Source of the DNA: UBA7359 sp038142205
Lineage (GTDB): Bacteria > Pseudomonadota > Gammaproteobacteria > Eutrophobiales > Eutrophobiaceae
Reading direction: 5' to 3'
NCBI GenBank assembly: GCA_038142205.1
Contig: JAYQJO010000001.1
Span: forward strand, 1,612,001 to 1,676,000
Length of the DNA stretch: 64,000 nt
A program made the translations under genes and the position numbers. The notes under the pieces are model-generated. The model was not told where the DNA came from and did not search any database. It saw nothing but the letters and a program-made list of their open reading frames with translations. The first letter of the stretch is position 1; every line of letters begins with the position of its first letter. This document shows positions 37,180 to 46,266 of this stretch, piece by piece.

Positions 37180-38378
37180 ATAAATATTAAACTAAACGCA
37201 AGTGCGCTCATCTTTTGTTTGGCTAAAGAAGTCAACTCACCCAGACTCACTAATTGCCAATTTTTAAAACCTGATTGTTTCGCATATTTAGCTGATGCTT
37301 CATATTGTCTTTGCTTTAATTCCGACCAGATAAAAAGGTCAGCTGTATCGAAAAAAACGATATCGCCTGATATTGTTATCATATTTAAATGACCATTGTA
37401 ATTTGATAAACGACTAACCGTTTCTTTATCCTGATTAAACTTCCATAAAGTTTTACTTAATCGTTCAAATAATGAGGCTTGTAGTTCTGTCCTTACTTTT
37501 AAAGATAATTTAATAAACTCATCCAAGCCTGAAACGTGGTTAAGTTTGGACAAATATGCCGCAATTCTCGTTTTATTAGTGGGAGATAAACCTGGGTACG
37601 CTATAAACTGTTTAACTAAATACGGCTTTATACCTGTTTTAGTTAACCATTTGGTATTATGAAAATTTAACTCGGCTAGCGTCATCTTCTTCATTAAAAA
37701 CCTGATTTTTTGATCCATTTCATCGACATTCCTAACAGCATTACTTATACCAATACCGGCAGACACTTTACCGGAAGACCGAGCGGAAGCGACCATATTC
37801 AGAAATGATTGTGCTCGAGGATTATTAGTATAGATATCCAGCCCTAATTGAAATGCAATATTGCGTTTATGTGTTGCCGTCGTTGGATCTCTGGGTTCAT
37901 AGGAAGGACGATGATCTGATTGATAGATAAAAGCATCTTCACCGGCCAATGTTGCGTTTAAATTATCTGCTAATTGCCCAGCAAAGTTTGATGCAGAACT
38001 TATAGGCCGCGTTATTAGATCAACAGCAGAGTCAGAGGAAATAGTCAATTGACTGCGTAATTCACCGGAAAATTCTTCATTTTCCTGCTGATAAACATTA
38101 ATGGCTTGTGAGATTGTTTTAATTTCATTCACCCGCTTTTTTAACAAAGCGAGAGAATGAACAGTATATCGGCCAATATCTGACTCAACGATAAAGTGAT
38201 AATAATCATTATTTACATCAATTGAATCGACCCGATGATATGTCGAAGAAAGATATTCAGACGATAAGATAGCGTTACTATTAATAACGGGGTAATCCTC
38301 ATTACCTTTAGCAAACGCAGATGATGATAAAAGAAGAAAACCGATAAGGCATAAATTTATTATGTTTTCTCTTATCAT
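37176..38378 (-). CDS. Secreted protein of unknown function
   Basis: A 400-residue protein with a signal peptide (NLCLIGFLLLSSSAFA). The mature part is mainly helical, with segments such as YTVHSLALLKKRVNEIKTIS, a region of small residues (ISSASNFAGQLADNLNATLA) and a long conserved-looking C-terminal half. No known motif or catalytic residue pattern is seen. An AAGGA motif lies upstream of the ATG. It follows the Fae-like gene by 28 bp on the same strand and might be cotranscribed with it. Confidence 0.6.
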   Translation of the reverse strand: MIRENIINLCLIGFLLLSSSAFAKGNEDYPVINSNAILSSEYLSSTYHRVDSIDVNNDYYHFIVESDIGRYTVHSLALLKKRVNEIKTISQAINVYQQENEEFSGELRSQLTISSDSAVDLITRPISSASNFAGQLADNLNATLAGEDAFIYQSDHRPSYEPRDPTTATHKRNIAFQLGLDIYTNNPRAQSFLNMVASARSSGKVSAGIGISNAVRNVDEMDQKIRFLMKKMTLAELNFHNTKWLTKTGIKPYLVKQFIAYPGLSPTNKTRIAAYLSKLNHVSGLDEFIKLSLKVRTELQASLFERLSKTLWKFNQDKETVSRLSNYNGHLNMITISGDIVFFDTADLFIWSELKQRQYEASAKYAKQSGFKNWQLVSLGELTSLAKQKMSALAFSLIFI

Positions 38379-38406
38379 TAAGAGTAACGTCCTTATCTAT
38401 ATCTTA

Positions 38407-38955
38407 TTATATTTTTCCATCGAGACCCATTTGATAATACTTATGCACTAACTCATCCTGATTTTCCAGTAACCAGTTGATATCAGGTTCATTATTCATT
38501 GCTTTATGGATCGCGGCAGCAGTAGCCTTACGATGAATATCAAAAAGAATTTTATGGTCAAGGTTATCATCAGTCGCGACCATCGGGTTTAACCAGACAG
38601 AGACAATAATACCAAGATCATTCGCTTTCTCTATAGGGATATCACCGTTTCTAACTGAATCTAGTACACCATTTGCTATAGCGCCCTGCACTGTCCCCAT
38701 AAGAATATTAGTATAACGTTCTTTATTAACTGTTACTTTACTGACCATTAATGTTGCAGGTCGAACCATCGTATCAGTATTCATTATTGCCAGTACTTTC
38801 GAATGGCCTTTAACTTGTGATGCCATCTGATTAGCAAACGCAGTTCCGAAAGGCCCGTCCAGCTCACCAATAACAACTTCGGGTTCTGCTGCGGTTCCAG
38901 GAGGCCCACCAGCAACCAATGCTTCACCTACGCGCATGACGATACGTTCACTCAT
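38407..38955 (-). CDS. Formaldehyde-activating enzyme (Fae) family protein, catalytic His not conserved
   Basis: A 182-residue protein matching Fae: VGEALVAGGPPGTAAEP near the N-terminus, FGTAFANQMASQVKGHSKVL, RPATLMVSKVTVN and the C-terminal KATAAAIHKAMNNEP. Fae condenses formaldehyde with tetrahydromethanopterin in methylotrophs. In true Fae the segment after GEALVGDGNE is VAHID, with the His catalytic; here the aligned residue is Glu24 (AAEPEVVIG), so it may be one of the Fae paralogues without that activity. GAAGGAG sits before the ATG. No H4MPT-pathway genes are in the window. Confidence 0.82.
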   Translation of the reverse strand: MSERIVMRVGEALVAGGPPGTAAEPEVVIGELDGPFGTAFANQMASQVKGHSKVLAIMNTDTMVRPATLMVSKVTVNKERYTNILMGTVQGAIANGVLDSVRNGDIPIEKANDLGIIVSVWLNPMVATDDNLDHKILFDIHRKATAAAIHKAMNNEPDINWLLENQDELVHKYYQMGLDGKI

Positions 38956-39048
38956 AAATATTACTCCTTCAGAAATTATTATTGTTTATATAAATCTCAG
39001 TTGTTTATTAGAAAAACACCTTAATATTCTTAAATTAAAGAAAAAATA

Positions 39049-41523
39049 TTAATTCTTATCGCCAAGTTGTTTAGAAATATCATCTAACAGACTTTCATTT
39101 GCCTGTGTTGCTTTCTTTTTCGCTTCGGCTGCTTTCAATTTAATGCGCTTCATCATGTCTGCTTGCATTTGTACCTGCGTAATTGAAGCGGCTTCTTCTT
39201 CTTGCTTTTCTTCGAATTGCTCTAGATCACCCGCAATTTGAGCGCTAAGTGCTTCTTCCTGTTGTTTCTTCTTACTTAAATCAGCTTGATTTTCCTGTTG
39301 TGCTGATTCCGTCAGTTTTGCTTTATGTTTGGCATCTTCAATTTCTCTTTCAGCTTCAACTGCTTTTTCTTCTGCCACTTTAATTTCAACTTCCAACGCA
39401 TCGCGTTGTTTTTGAGAACTGGTAGATTCCATTTGCTTTTCTTTTAATACTGAAGCATGTTCAAGCGCTTCCTGCTTCATTTTTTCAGCTTCCAGTTTAG
39501 CTTGCTGTATCTGTTTCATTTGTTGCTGAATATGTCTCGCTTCTTCCTCCAGCTTCTGTCGCTCAGCTTTTATTTTCGCTTGTTCTTGCTCGCGTTCTTT
39601 ATCATGAGAAGATTTATATTCTTCAATCATTTTTGCCGCTTCTTGCTTTGCTGCTGCACGCGCAGCCTCAGTCGCTGCTTTTTCCTTTTGCAACTGTTCA
39701 AATTCTTTTGAATTACGTTCGTATTGCTCAACCAGTTTTTTACGTTCTTCTTCTATTCTAGCTTTAGCTTCGGCTTGCAACTTTCTTTCTCTTTCTTCGT
39801 CTTCAAGCTGTTTCTTTTTAGCTTCTTGTTCCAGACGTTTCTTTTCTACCTCAACTTCAGCCAGTTGTTTTTTCGTCGCTTCTTCTGCTTCCTGCTTTAA
39901 TCGTTTTGCTTCTTCTATTTGTTTTCTGGCTTCTTCAGCCTGTCTTTCAAGTTCTTCACGTTCCTTGCGTATTTTTTCTTCAGCCTCTGCTCTTGCTTTT
40001 TGTAATTTCGCCATCTCCTCGGCATTTTTATTGTAGATTTCCTCAAGCTTTTTCTGTTCGGCTTTCATTTCTGCGTCTGCTTGTTCCTTAAGCTTCTTTA
40101 GTTTTAATTCTTCTTCTTTAGCGTTTTTCTTCGCTTCAGCTTCAGCTGTTTTTTTCCTCGCTTCGAGTTGTTTTTTCTCTTCCTCTAGCTTTCGCTTGCT
40201 CTCTTCTATTTCCTTTTTGTTAGTCTCATCAGCTTTAGCTTCGGCTTCTTTTGTTTTTGCCATCTTTATCTGAGTTGTTTCCAGCTCGGCATTCAACAGC
40301 TCAACTTTTGCTTCAGCATCAACCGGTTCTTGTTTTGGTTTCTCTTCCGGCCTTTCTATAGGTTTAGCTTCTTCTTTCTTCTCTTCCTGTTTTACTACAG
40401 CAGGAGCAGCCTCAGGTTTTGGTTCTTTCGGAACGACGGTCTGTACACCTAAAGCCTCAGAATTATTCATCAAACCACCGTCGAGATAGGTCACATCAAA
40501 ACCACGTTCTGCTAACAAGAAAGTACCGGTTGAACTACGATTTCCAGTATCACAATAAAGAATATAAATTATTGAAGTATCCAGCTTATCTGCTTGTAGA
40601 CGTAAGGAGTTTAATGGAATGTTTACGCTATCTTTTATTGATGATTCCTTATGTTCATTAGGGAAACGCACATCCAGCCATTTAGCACTGCCTTCATTAA
40701 CCAATGCATCAGCTTCATCAAACTGCAAAGATTGTAATGCCGGGTTTTTAACGAGTTCGATAAACGTATCTTTTGCTAACTGCATTAATACACCATTGGT
40801 AGTCATCGTTACCGTAGCATTACGCGTTGAATCAGAAATCAAAGCTTCTTCGCCAAAGCTGTCACCGACTTTTAATTCTGCCAACTTTACATCACTGGCT
40901 TGCGGTGAAGGTTTACGTGATACGGCACAGCGGCCACTCGAAATAATGTAATAATGTTCACCAGGATCACCTTGTTTGATGACCACATCACCTTTGTTAA
41001 ATTCAACTTCTTCCAGTAAGGCAAATAACTGATGGATATTGGCTGTCGGGATGCGCGAAAATAATTCCGATTGCAGCATGGTCGTCATCCAGTCCGTGTC
41101 ATCACCTACATCATCCACTTCTATGATGGTTCCATCTGAACCTGAAGCAGGGTTGATTGTACTTTCCTGTGCTAACAACATAAGCTGATCAAGTTGGTTG
41201 CGTTCAATTAACAACACCTTGATTGCTGTTTTGGCCTTTACGGAAAATTGTCGCGGCTGTAATTGAGCCAATGCGTATTTGGCACGGTCACTACTGGCTT
41301 CTATGACACTATTAAGTTGGTTATTTTGATGTAACTCAACCTCGCCTTCGAGCAGATAATAGGAATAATCATCTTTATCACCTTGCTTAAACAAAAACCG
41401 TGACTTTTTAACATCTATTATCCTTACACGCTCCAGTAATTTATTTTGGAGGTTTGGCGGTAATTCATTAATAGGTATAAGCTCTTCAATCCGCTGACGG
41501 AGCTGATCATTCATTTCAGACAT
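39049..41523 (-). CDS. Two cyclic-nucleotide-binding domains, rhodanese domain and a long coiled coil
   Basis: An 824-residue cytoplasmic protein. Residues about 20-125 form a degenerate cNMP-binding domain and 150-265 a second with a good phosphate-binding cassette (GDSFGEEALISDSTRNATV). Residues about 268-365 are a rhodanese domain with the active-site loop YCDTGNRS. From about 385 to 800 it is a highly charged K/E/A/Q coiled coil. The architecture suggests a scaffold or sensor linking cyclic nucleotide or sulfur/redox signals to an assembly. The ATG at 41523 is preferred to the TTG at 41565. No HTH is present, so it is not a transcription factor. Confidence 0.85.
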   Translation of the reverse strand: MSEMNDQLRQRIEELIPINELPPNLQNKLLERVRIIDVKKSRFLFKQGDKDDYSYYLLEGEVELHQNNQLNSVIEASSDRAKYALAQLQPRQFSVKAKTAIKVLLIERNQLDQLMLLAQESTINPASGSDGTIIEVDDVGDDTDWMTTMLQSELFSRIPTANIHQLFALLEEVEFNKGDVVIKQGDPGEHYYIISSGRCAVSRKPSPQASDVKLAELKVGDSFGEEALISDSTRNATVTMTTNGVLMQLAKDTFIELVKNPALQSLQFDEADALVNEGSAKWLDVRFPNEHKESSIKDSVNIPLNSLRLQADKLDTSIIYILYCDTGNRSSTGTFLLAERGFDVTYLDGGLMNNSEALGVQTVVPKEPKPEAAPAVVKQEEKKEEAKPIERPEEKPKQEPVDAEAKVELLNAELETTQIKMAKTKEAEAKADETNKKEIEESKRKLEEEKKQLEARKKTAEAEAKKNAKEEELKLKKLKEQADAEMKAEQKKLEEIYNKNAEEMAKLQKARAEAEEKIRKEREELERQAEEARKQIEEAKRLKQEAEEATKKQLAEVEVEKKRLEQEAKKKQLEDEERERKLQAEAKARIEEERKKLVEQYERNSKEFEQLQKEKAATEAARAAAKQEAAKMIEEYKSSHDKEREQEQAKIKAERQKLEEEARHIQQQMKQIQQAKLEAEKMKQEALEHASVLKEKQMESTSSQKQRDALEVEIKVAEEKAVEAEREIEDAKHKAKLTESAQQENQADLSKKKQQEEALSAQIAGDLEQFEEKQEEEAASITQVQMQADMMKRIKLKAAEAKKKATQANESLLDDISKQLGDKN

Positions 41524-41731
41524 TTTTAATTCTTTCAGATAGTTACTATTGTTGTTTTGGGTCAATCCAGACCATTTAGAGTACTATTTTAGACCTAAAA
41601 TTAATGTGACTTCAGTCGCAATCCAGTATTACATGATAAGCTCTAATTGTCAGCCAGACAGATAAAAAATCATGGAAAAAATACATGGAAAAAACACCTA
41701 AAATTCGCCTTTTTTGGGCCGGAAAAATAGC

Positions 41732-42406
41732 GTGACTGATATGCTAATAGAGCTCTTCAACACAGAAACTTTAATCAATCTCGACCAGGGCATTTTGGCC
41801 GTTATTTGTGTCTTGTTAATGTTGAGCTTGATACTTTTCTTCTTATCCGCAAAACGGTTTATGCGCGGCAAACCGTTAACTGCAAGCTTGCAGGGATTAT
41901 CTGGCTTGTCGCTCGGCTTAACAGGTTTATTAAGCTTATCTATTACAGCAAACCTTTATACTTATGACCGCCTGACTTACGAACAGGCTATCGCAACGCT
42001 TACATTTCAACAGATTGGAGAGAAACAATTCCAGCTCGAAATTACTTATGGAAAAACAGCGGAGAAAGCATCATACCTACTACGTGGTGATGAATGGCAA
42101 TTGGATGCACGCATTATTAAATGGCATGGTTGGTCACAGCTTTTAGGATTGAATGCACGATACAGACTGGAACGAATCAGTGGACGCTACAGTAATATTG
42201 ACGAAGAATTAACAAAACAACGTTCTGTTTATGCGCTTAGCGATAAGGACGAAATAGATTATTGGGCATTAATTAAAGATTATGAAAAAAGGTTTCCCTG
42301 GATTGATGCTTATTACGGTAGTGCTACCTATTTACCAATGGAGAATAACGCTATCTATACTGTCTCACTGACACAATCAGGCTTAATTGCACGCCCTGTA
42401 AATTAA
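41732..42406 (+). CDS. Membrane protein of unknown function with two TM helices
   Basis: About 224 residues with two TM helices (LAVICVLLMLSLILFFLSAK and LSGLSLGLTGLLSLSITANL) and a C-terminal periplasmic domain of about 150 residues that contains the stretch YLLRGDEWQLDARIIKWHGW and a late YGSATYLPMENNAIYTV. Homologues are often annotated loosely as efflux-related, which the sequence does not support. GGA lies eight bases before the GTG at 41732; TTG 41714 and ATG 41741 are alternatives. It is divergent from the cNMP/rhodanese gene. Confidence 0.65.
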   Translation: MTDMLIELFNTETLINLDQGILAVICVLLMLSLILFFLSAKRFMRGKPLTASLQGLSGLSLGLTGLLSLSITANLYTYDRLTYEQAIATLTFQQIGEKQFQLEITYGKTAEKASYLLRGDEWQLDARIIKWHGWSQLLGLNARYRLERISGRYSNIDEELTKQRSVYALSDKDEIDYWALIKDYEKRFPWIDAYYGSATYLPMENNAIYTVSLTQSGLIARPVN

Positions 42407-42528
42407 TTCCTGCTCTACTTTTTTTACCACTATTGTTTTCTTGCAAAAGCATATAAATTTAGTCTACATTACTCCGCAACATAAGTTTATGAAGTTCCGC
42501 ACAACAGTGCCTTTCGACTTGCCATAAA

Positions 42529-42902
42529 ATGAATGCAACAAATTTAAAAAAAACAGCACTCTACACATTACATACTGAACAAAACGTAACGATGGTGATG
42601 TTTGCCGGTTATGAAATGCCTGTTCAATGCTCAAATGGTGTTAAGCAAGAGCATTTACATACGCGAGAAAATGCTGGCCTGTTCGACATATCACATACGA
42701 GCAAATTAAACTCAAAGGTAAAGATGCGGCTCAGACACTGGAAGTATTAACACCCAGCAATATAGAAAATTTAGTATTAAATTCTCAGCGCTATTCTTTC
42801 TTAACTAATGAACAAGGCGGAATTCTTGACGACATCATTGTCACATATACTGGTAATGCACTATTTGTTGTTATTAATGCTGCTGTAAAGAACAGGATAT
42901 AA
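42529..42902 (+). pseudogene. gcvT: Remnant of glycine cleavage T-protein GcvT
   Basis: The first frame encodes the GcvT start (LKKTALYTLHTEQNVTMVMF, AGYEMPVQCSNGVKQEHLHT, RENAGLFDISHT) and then shifts near 42700 into another frame with QIKLKGKDAAQTLEVLTPSN, NSQRYSFLTNEQGGILDDII and VTYTGNALFVVINAA before a stop. Only about the first third of the 360-residue protein is left. The sequence from 42903 to 43085 has no usable frame. It is a clear relic; a working copy would be elsewhere. Confidence 0.85.
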
Positions 42903-43085
42903 ACTATATACAAGATAATTTAATCAGCGATTGACTGCTTGAAGTATTAACTGCCCGTGCCTTCTATATTTGTATAACCAAACACCAAGCATTTTCAAAT
43001 CAGGGTCGAACAAAAGCGTTTCAGAATAAATTTGAATGTATCAAAGCTAATCTAAATGAAGAGTCTCAAACTTATTAAACAGCAA

Positions 43086-45164
43086 TTAAAGCATATTAGT
43101 TCTAATGGTAATGCTAATACAAACACCTTCTTCATCAGTTAAGTTGCTTGCTGAGATTTTCCCACCATGATATTCCGTAATTAATTTTGCAACGAACAAG
43201 CCTAGCCCCAAGTGTGGTCCTGCTTCGGATCGTTCATTGCGCAAAGATACCATTGAATTAAATAATTCATCCAGCATGCCTTCTGGCAGAGTTGAGCCTG
43301 AATTAATCACTTGTAATTCTATAACGTTATTTTTTTCTACAAGATTAATAATAATATTCTTGTCTTTACTGGAAAAATCAACGGCATTCGAAATCAGTTT
43401 ATCCAACATTTGAAAGAACAAATCTTTATTCAAATTCAAACTTAATTTCTTATCCAAGGAATTCAATTCAAACAACTGATCAGGATAAGCCAGCCGATAA
43501 CCTTCGACACATTCTTTTAAAAATTCATTTAAATTTGTTTCTTCTTTATCTGCTTCCTGTAAAGCTTGTTCTAAGCGCGCTGCTTCGCTTAATCGAGTCA
43601 GTAAAGTTTGCAATCGTTGTAGACCTGATTCAGCAGCATTAAGTATTTCTTTTCTTATTGCTTCATCTTTTTCTGTTTGTAACCTATCCAATGAAGATTT
43701 CACCATCGCCATTGGTGTGCGCAACTCATGAGATAAACGACTGGCCATACCTTCAAGATAAATATGGTATTGCTGTAGCCGTTCTAGCATATTGGCAAAA
43801 CTCCGTGATAACTCTCCAATTTCATCACTCGAATGACTGACTGATATTTCGCCTTTGACTTTACCGTATTCATCTATCGCTTCTGTTGTTTCACGATTAA
43901 GCTTAATTAAGCGGGATGATAAACGGCTGGCAAAAAGCAGAAGCAAGAAAATAATAATAAAAAATATCAATAGTGTTTTATTAAAGAGATTAGCTAGAAC
44001 CTGCCGCTGCATAATTTGAATATTATTAGTTGTTTCTTCAATGACGACCGCACCAATTATCTGACTATCAAACCAGATAGGCGTGGCTGCTGACACAATG
44101 ACGGCTTTTCCATCCGGTGATGATCGCCAACGTGTTTGTGTATTACCTGTTAGAGCATCTTTTACTTCTATGCCTTGTAAACGAGAAGCACCGGCTAAAT
44201 CATCTTTGAAGTAATCATACGCGGGAGGCAGTAATAAAGTATAAATAATATTAAAGGCATTATCTGGAAATACACGTCTTAAGCTTCCATCACTTGCCAG
44301 TACCTGTCCTGCATTATCCAACACCCATATCCTACGGCCTTCTACCCTACCTTGACTATGAATCATTGATTCTATTCTTCGCGATGAACTAATAACTCTT
44401 CCCGGTTCATCATAAGGTTGGTTTCCAAATGTTGTGATTGAACCTTGTTTTCTTTTATCAATATCATTAAAAACAAAACCCATTCTTTGTCCTATTAAAT
44501 AGGCCGGTATTTTTATTTCTATATTGTAACCGTCATCTGTTGTCTGCCACACGGCAGACGCATTCGTTATATCTCTTTTATAGCGCGTTTCTACACCATA
44601 AGCATCTAACCCCTTTTCATAAGTATAAGGGCGAATTAAGCCAGGGCTGCCAGGAGCAATATAATCCTGATGTAAGCGCTGATACTGATCTCGGTAAACA
44701 ATAACAATATGGTCTCCATTGATCTTTTCTGTTTGATCAAATGTTGAATACTTTAATTCGTCGTCTACAACCTGTATCAAAATATAATAATAACTATCAT
44801 CCTTGCTTATAATTAATTTAAAGCTGTCATTATTATCTGCCGAGCTTGAACGGTATGTATCAGACCAGTCAATATAGGATTCCCAATCATCAGTGTAACC
44901 GTCAAGTTGAAAGGTTTTATTTAAACGATGCACATACAAATTATTTTGTTCATTATTTAAACTAGTATCAAATAAGTCCGGTTTATCATTTAACGCACCG
45001 GCAACCGCATAAGCTGTATCGACCAAAGAAGCCTGTAATGAGTCCCTTAGGTAAGATTCCATTTGCCGTAAATAGTCATAGCCCATGTAGGGAATAATTA
45101 ATACTGCGATAGACAGCAACATTAATTTACTGCGTAAAGTGAACCTTATTTTTGAGGATTCCAT
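43086..45164 (-). CDS. pdsS: Dedicated sortase system histidine kinase (PdsS-type)
   Basis: A 692-residue sensor kinase. Two TM helices (near residues 15-27 and about 395-415) flank a large periplasmic domain of about 370 residues that contains a carbohydrate-binding-like start (LDGYTDDWESYIDWSDTYRS). A HAMP-like region follows, then the H-box HELRTPMAMVK, N-box LISNAVDFSS and G-box LGLGLFVAKLI. The periplasmic layout and neighbourhood match the kinase of the 'proteobacterial dedicated sortase system'. It is downstream of the response regulator gene but separated from it by a 208-bp spacer with unusual composition. Confidence 0.9.
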   Translation of the reverse strand: MESSKIRFTLRSKLMLLSIAVLIIPYMGYDYLRQMESYLRDSLQASLVDTAYAVAGALNDKPDLFDTSLNNEQNNLYVHRLNKTFQLDGYTDDWESYIDWSDTYRSSSADNNDSFKLIISKDDSYYYILIQVVDDELKYSTFDQTEKINGDHIVIVYRDQYQRLHQDYIAPGSPGLIRPYTYEKGLDAYGVETRYKRDITNASAVWQTTDDGYNIEIKIPAYLIGQRMGFVFNDIDKRKQGSITTFGNQPYDEPGRVISSSRRIESMIHSQGRVEGRRIWVLDNAGQVLASDGSLRRVFPDNAFNIIYTLLLPPAYDYFKDDLAGASRLQGIEVKDALTGNTQTRWRSSPDGKAVIVSAATPIWFDSQIIGAVVIEETTNNIQIMQRQVLANLFNKTLLIFFIIIFLLLLFASRLSSRLIKLNRETTEAIDEYGKVKGEISVSHSSDEIGELSRSFANMLERLQQYHIYLEGMASRLSHELRTPMAMVKSSLDRLQTEKDEAIRKEILNAAESGLQRLQTLLTRLSEAARLEQALQEADKEETNLNEFLKECVEGYRLAYPDQLFELNSLDKKLSLNLNKDLFFQMLDKLISNAVDFSSKDKNIIINLVEKNNVIELQVINSGSTLPEGMLDELFNSMVSLRNERSEAGPHLGLGLFVAKLITEYHGGKISASNLTDEEGVCISITIRTNML

Positions 45165-45185
45165 ATTAGTTATATCTAGAATTTA

Positions 45186-45362
45186 AAATAGTATTTTTTT
45201 TGCCAAAGCAAGGAAGCGTCGCGCACACGACTGCATGGATGCAGGAGGTAGAGCGACGTAGGAAACCAAAGCCGAGAACCGGAGTGTATAAATAATACAT
45301 GAGGACATCGTACTCTGTGAGTATTCGAGCACGAAGCTAATGCAGCTATGGTGAAAAAAGTG
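45186..45362. repeat. Hairpin-rich, GC-richer element between pdsR and pdsS
   Basis: The 208 bp between the regulator and the kinase differ from the AT-rich surroundings. They contain several inverted repeats: CTGCAT-GG-ATGCAG (a 6-bp palindromic stem), GTCG-N6-CGAC and TACTC-TGT-GAGTA. Minus-strand frames of 69-70 codons exist but look non-coding (Cys- and Ser-rich, no Shine-Dalgarno, two frames open at once). It resembles an inserted intergenic repeat. No second copy was found in this window. Confidence 0.45.
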
Positions 45363-45372
45363 CATTTTAAAC

Positions 45373-46059
45373 CTAGGTTTTCCAACGGTATCCAATACCG
45401 TAGACCGTTTCTATACAGTCAAAGCTTTCATCAATCTCTTTGAACTTCTTGCGTATGCGTTTTATATGAGAAGTAATCGTCCCTTCATCAACATAGATAT
45501 TGGAGTCTCCCATCAGTTGTTCCCTGTTTTTAACATGGCCAATCCGCTTGGCAAGCGAGTGCACCATCCAGAATTCCGTCAAGCTCAAATCAACAATCAC
45601 GCCACGCCACTCTATCTGGAAGCGTTGCGCATCAATCATTAATTTCTCATGCCTGATTAACTCTGTTTCTGTTGTTGTCTGTAAGGCCTGAATACGACGA
45701 AATAATGCAGCAATACGCGCAAGAATATGCGGCATACTGGCATCTTTACTCAAATAGTCATCCGCGCCTAAACGCAAACCGGATATCGTATCAAAATCGG
45801 AATCACGCGCAGTTAAAAAGATAATGGGTAAAGTATTGGAAAGTGTGCGTATTTCACGGCATAAATCAAAACCTGCTTCAGCATCATCACCCAAGCCAAT
45901 ATCCAGAATGGCCAAATCAGGAAGTTGTTTATTCAAAATTCCCAGGGCGTCCTGTTTATTATCACAAGTAATCACCTCATAACCCTGATCACGAATTGCC
46001 TTCGCGTAGTTCTGACACAAAACCGGCTCATCTTCTACCAGAATGATTTGCTTCGGCAT
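45373..46059 (-). CDS. pdsR: Dedicated sortase system response regulator (PdsR-type)
   Basis: A 228-residue OmpR-family regulator. The receiver has the acidic pocket (LVEDEP), phospho-acceptor Asp in LAILDIGLG and the Lys in LSKDAS. The C-terminal winged helix includes EFWMVHSLAKR and YVDEGTITSHIKRIRKKFKE with the wing VYGIGYRWKT. It pairs with the kinase downstream and is divergent from the sortase operon, which it probably regulates. Confidence 0.92.
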   Translation of the reverse strand: MPKQIILVEDEPVLCQNYAKAIRDQGYEVITCDNKQDALGILNKQLPDLAILDIGLGDDAEAGFDLCREIRTLSNTLPIIFLTARDSDFDTISGLRLGADDYLSKDASMPHILARIAALFRRIQALQTTTETELIRHEKLMIDAQRFQIEWRGVIVDLSLTEFWMVHSLAKRIGHVKNREQLMGDSNIYVDEGTITSHIKRIRKKFKEIDESFDCIETVYGIGYRWKT

Positions 46060-46266
46060 GACGCCTCCTGATTTGTAGCGTATTTTTTATTAATTGGCTT
46101 ATTAATTAGCTTTGTACTTTAAAACGAATATCACCAGATTTAAACAGTTAGAGCAGTATTGCCATATTGTTGCCACATTTGATCGGTGTATTGCCTTTTT
46201 CCAGCCCTGTCGTTGCCATTTCACTGTTCTTTAATAGCAGTCAGAAAATAAACAGGAGAATTCGCA

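Noticed and set aside
39457..40091. Plus-strand frames opposite the coiled coil
   Set aside because: They are Phe/Leu-rich antisense products of Lys/Glu codons, a usual artefact of charged coiled coils.
39049..41523. Crp/Fnr transcription factor
   Set aside because: cNMP domains are present but there is no helix-turn-helix; rhodanese and coiled coil follow instead.
45176..45395. Two overlapping minus-strand frames of 69-70 codons between pdsR and pdsS
   Set aside because: Both frames are open at once, have Cys/Ser-rich composition and lie in the hairpin-rich element; treated as non-coding.
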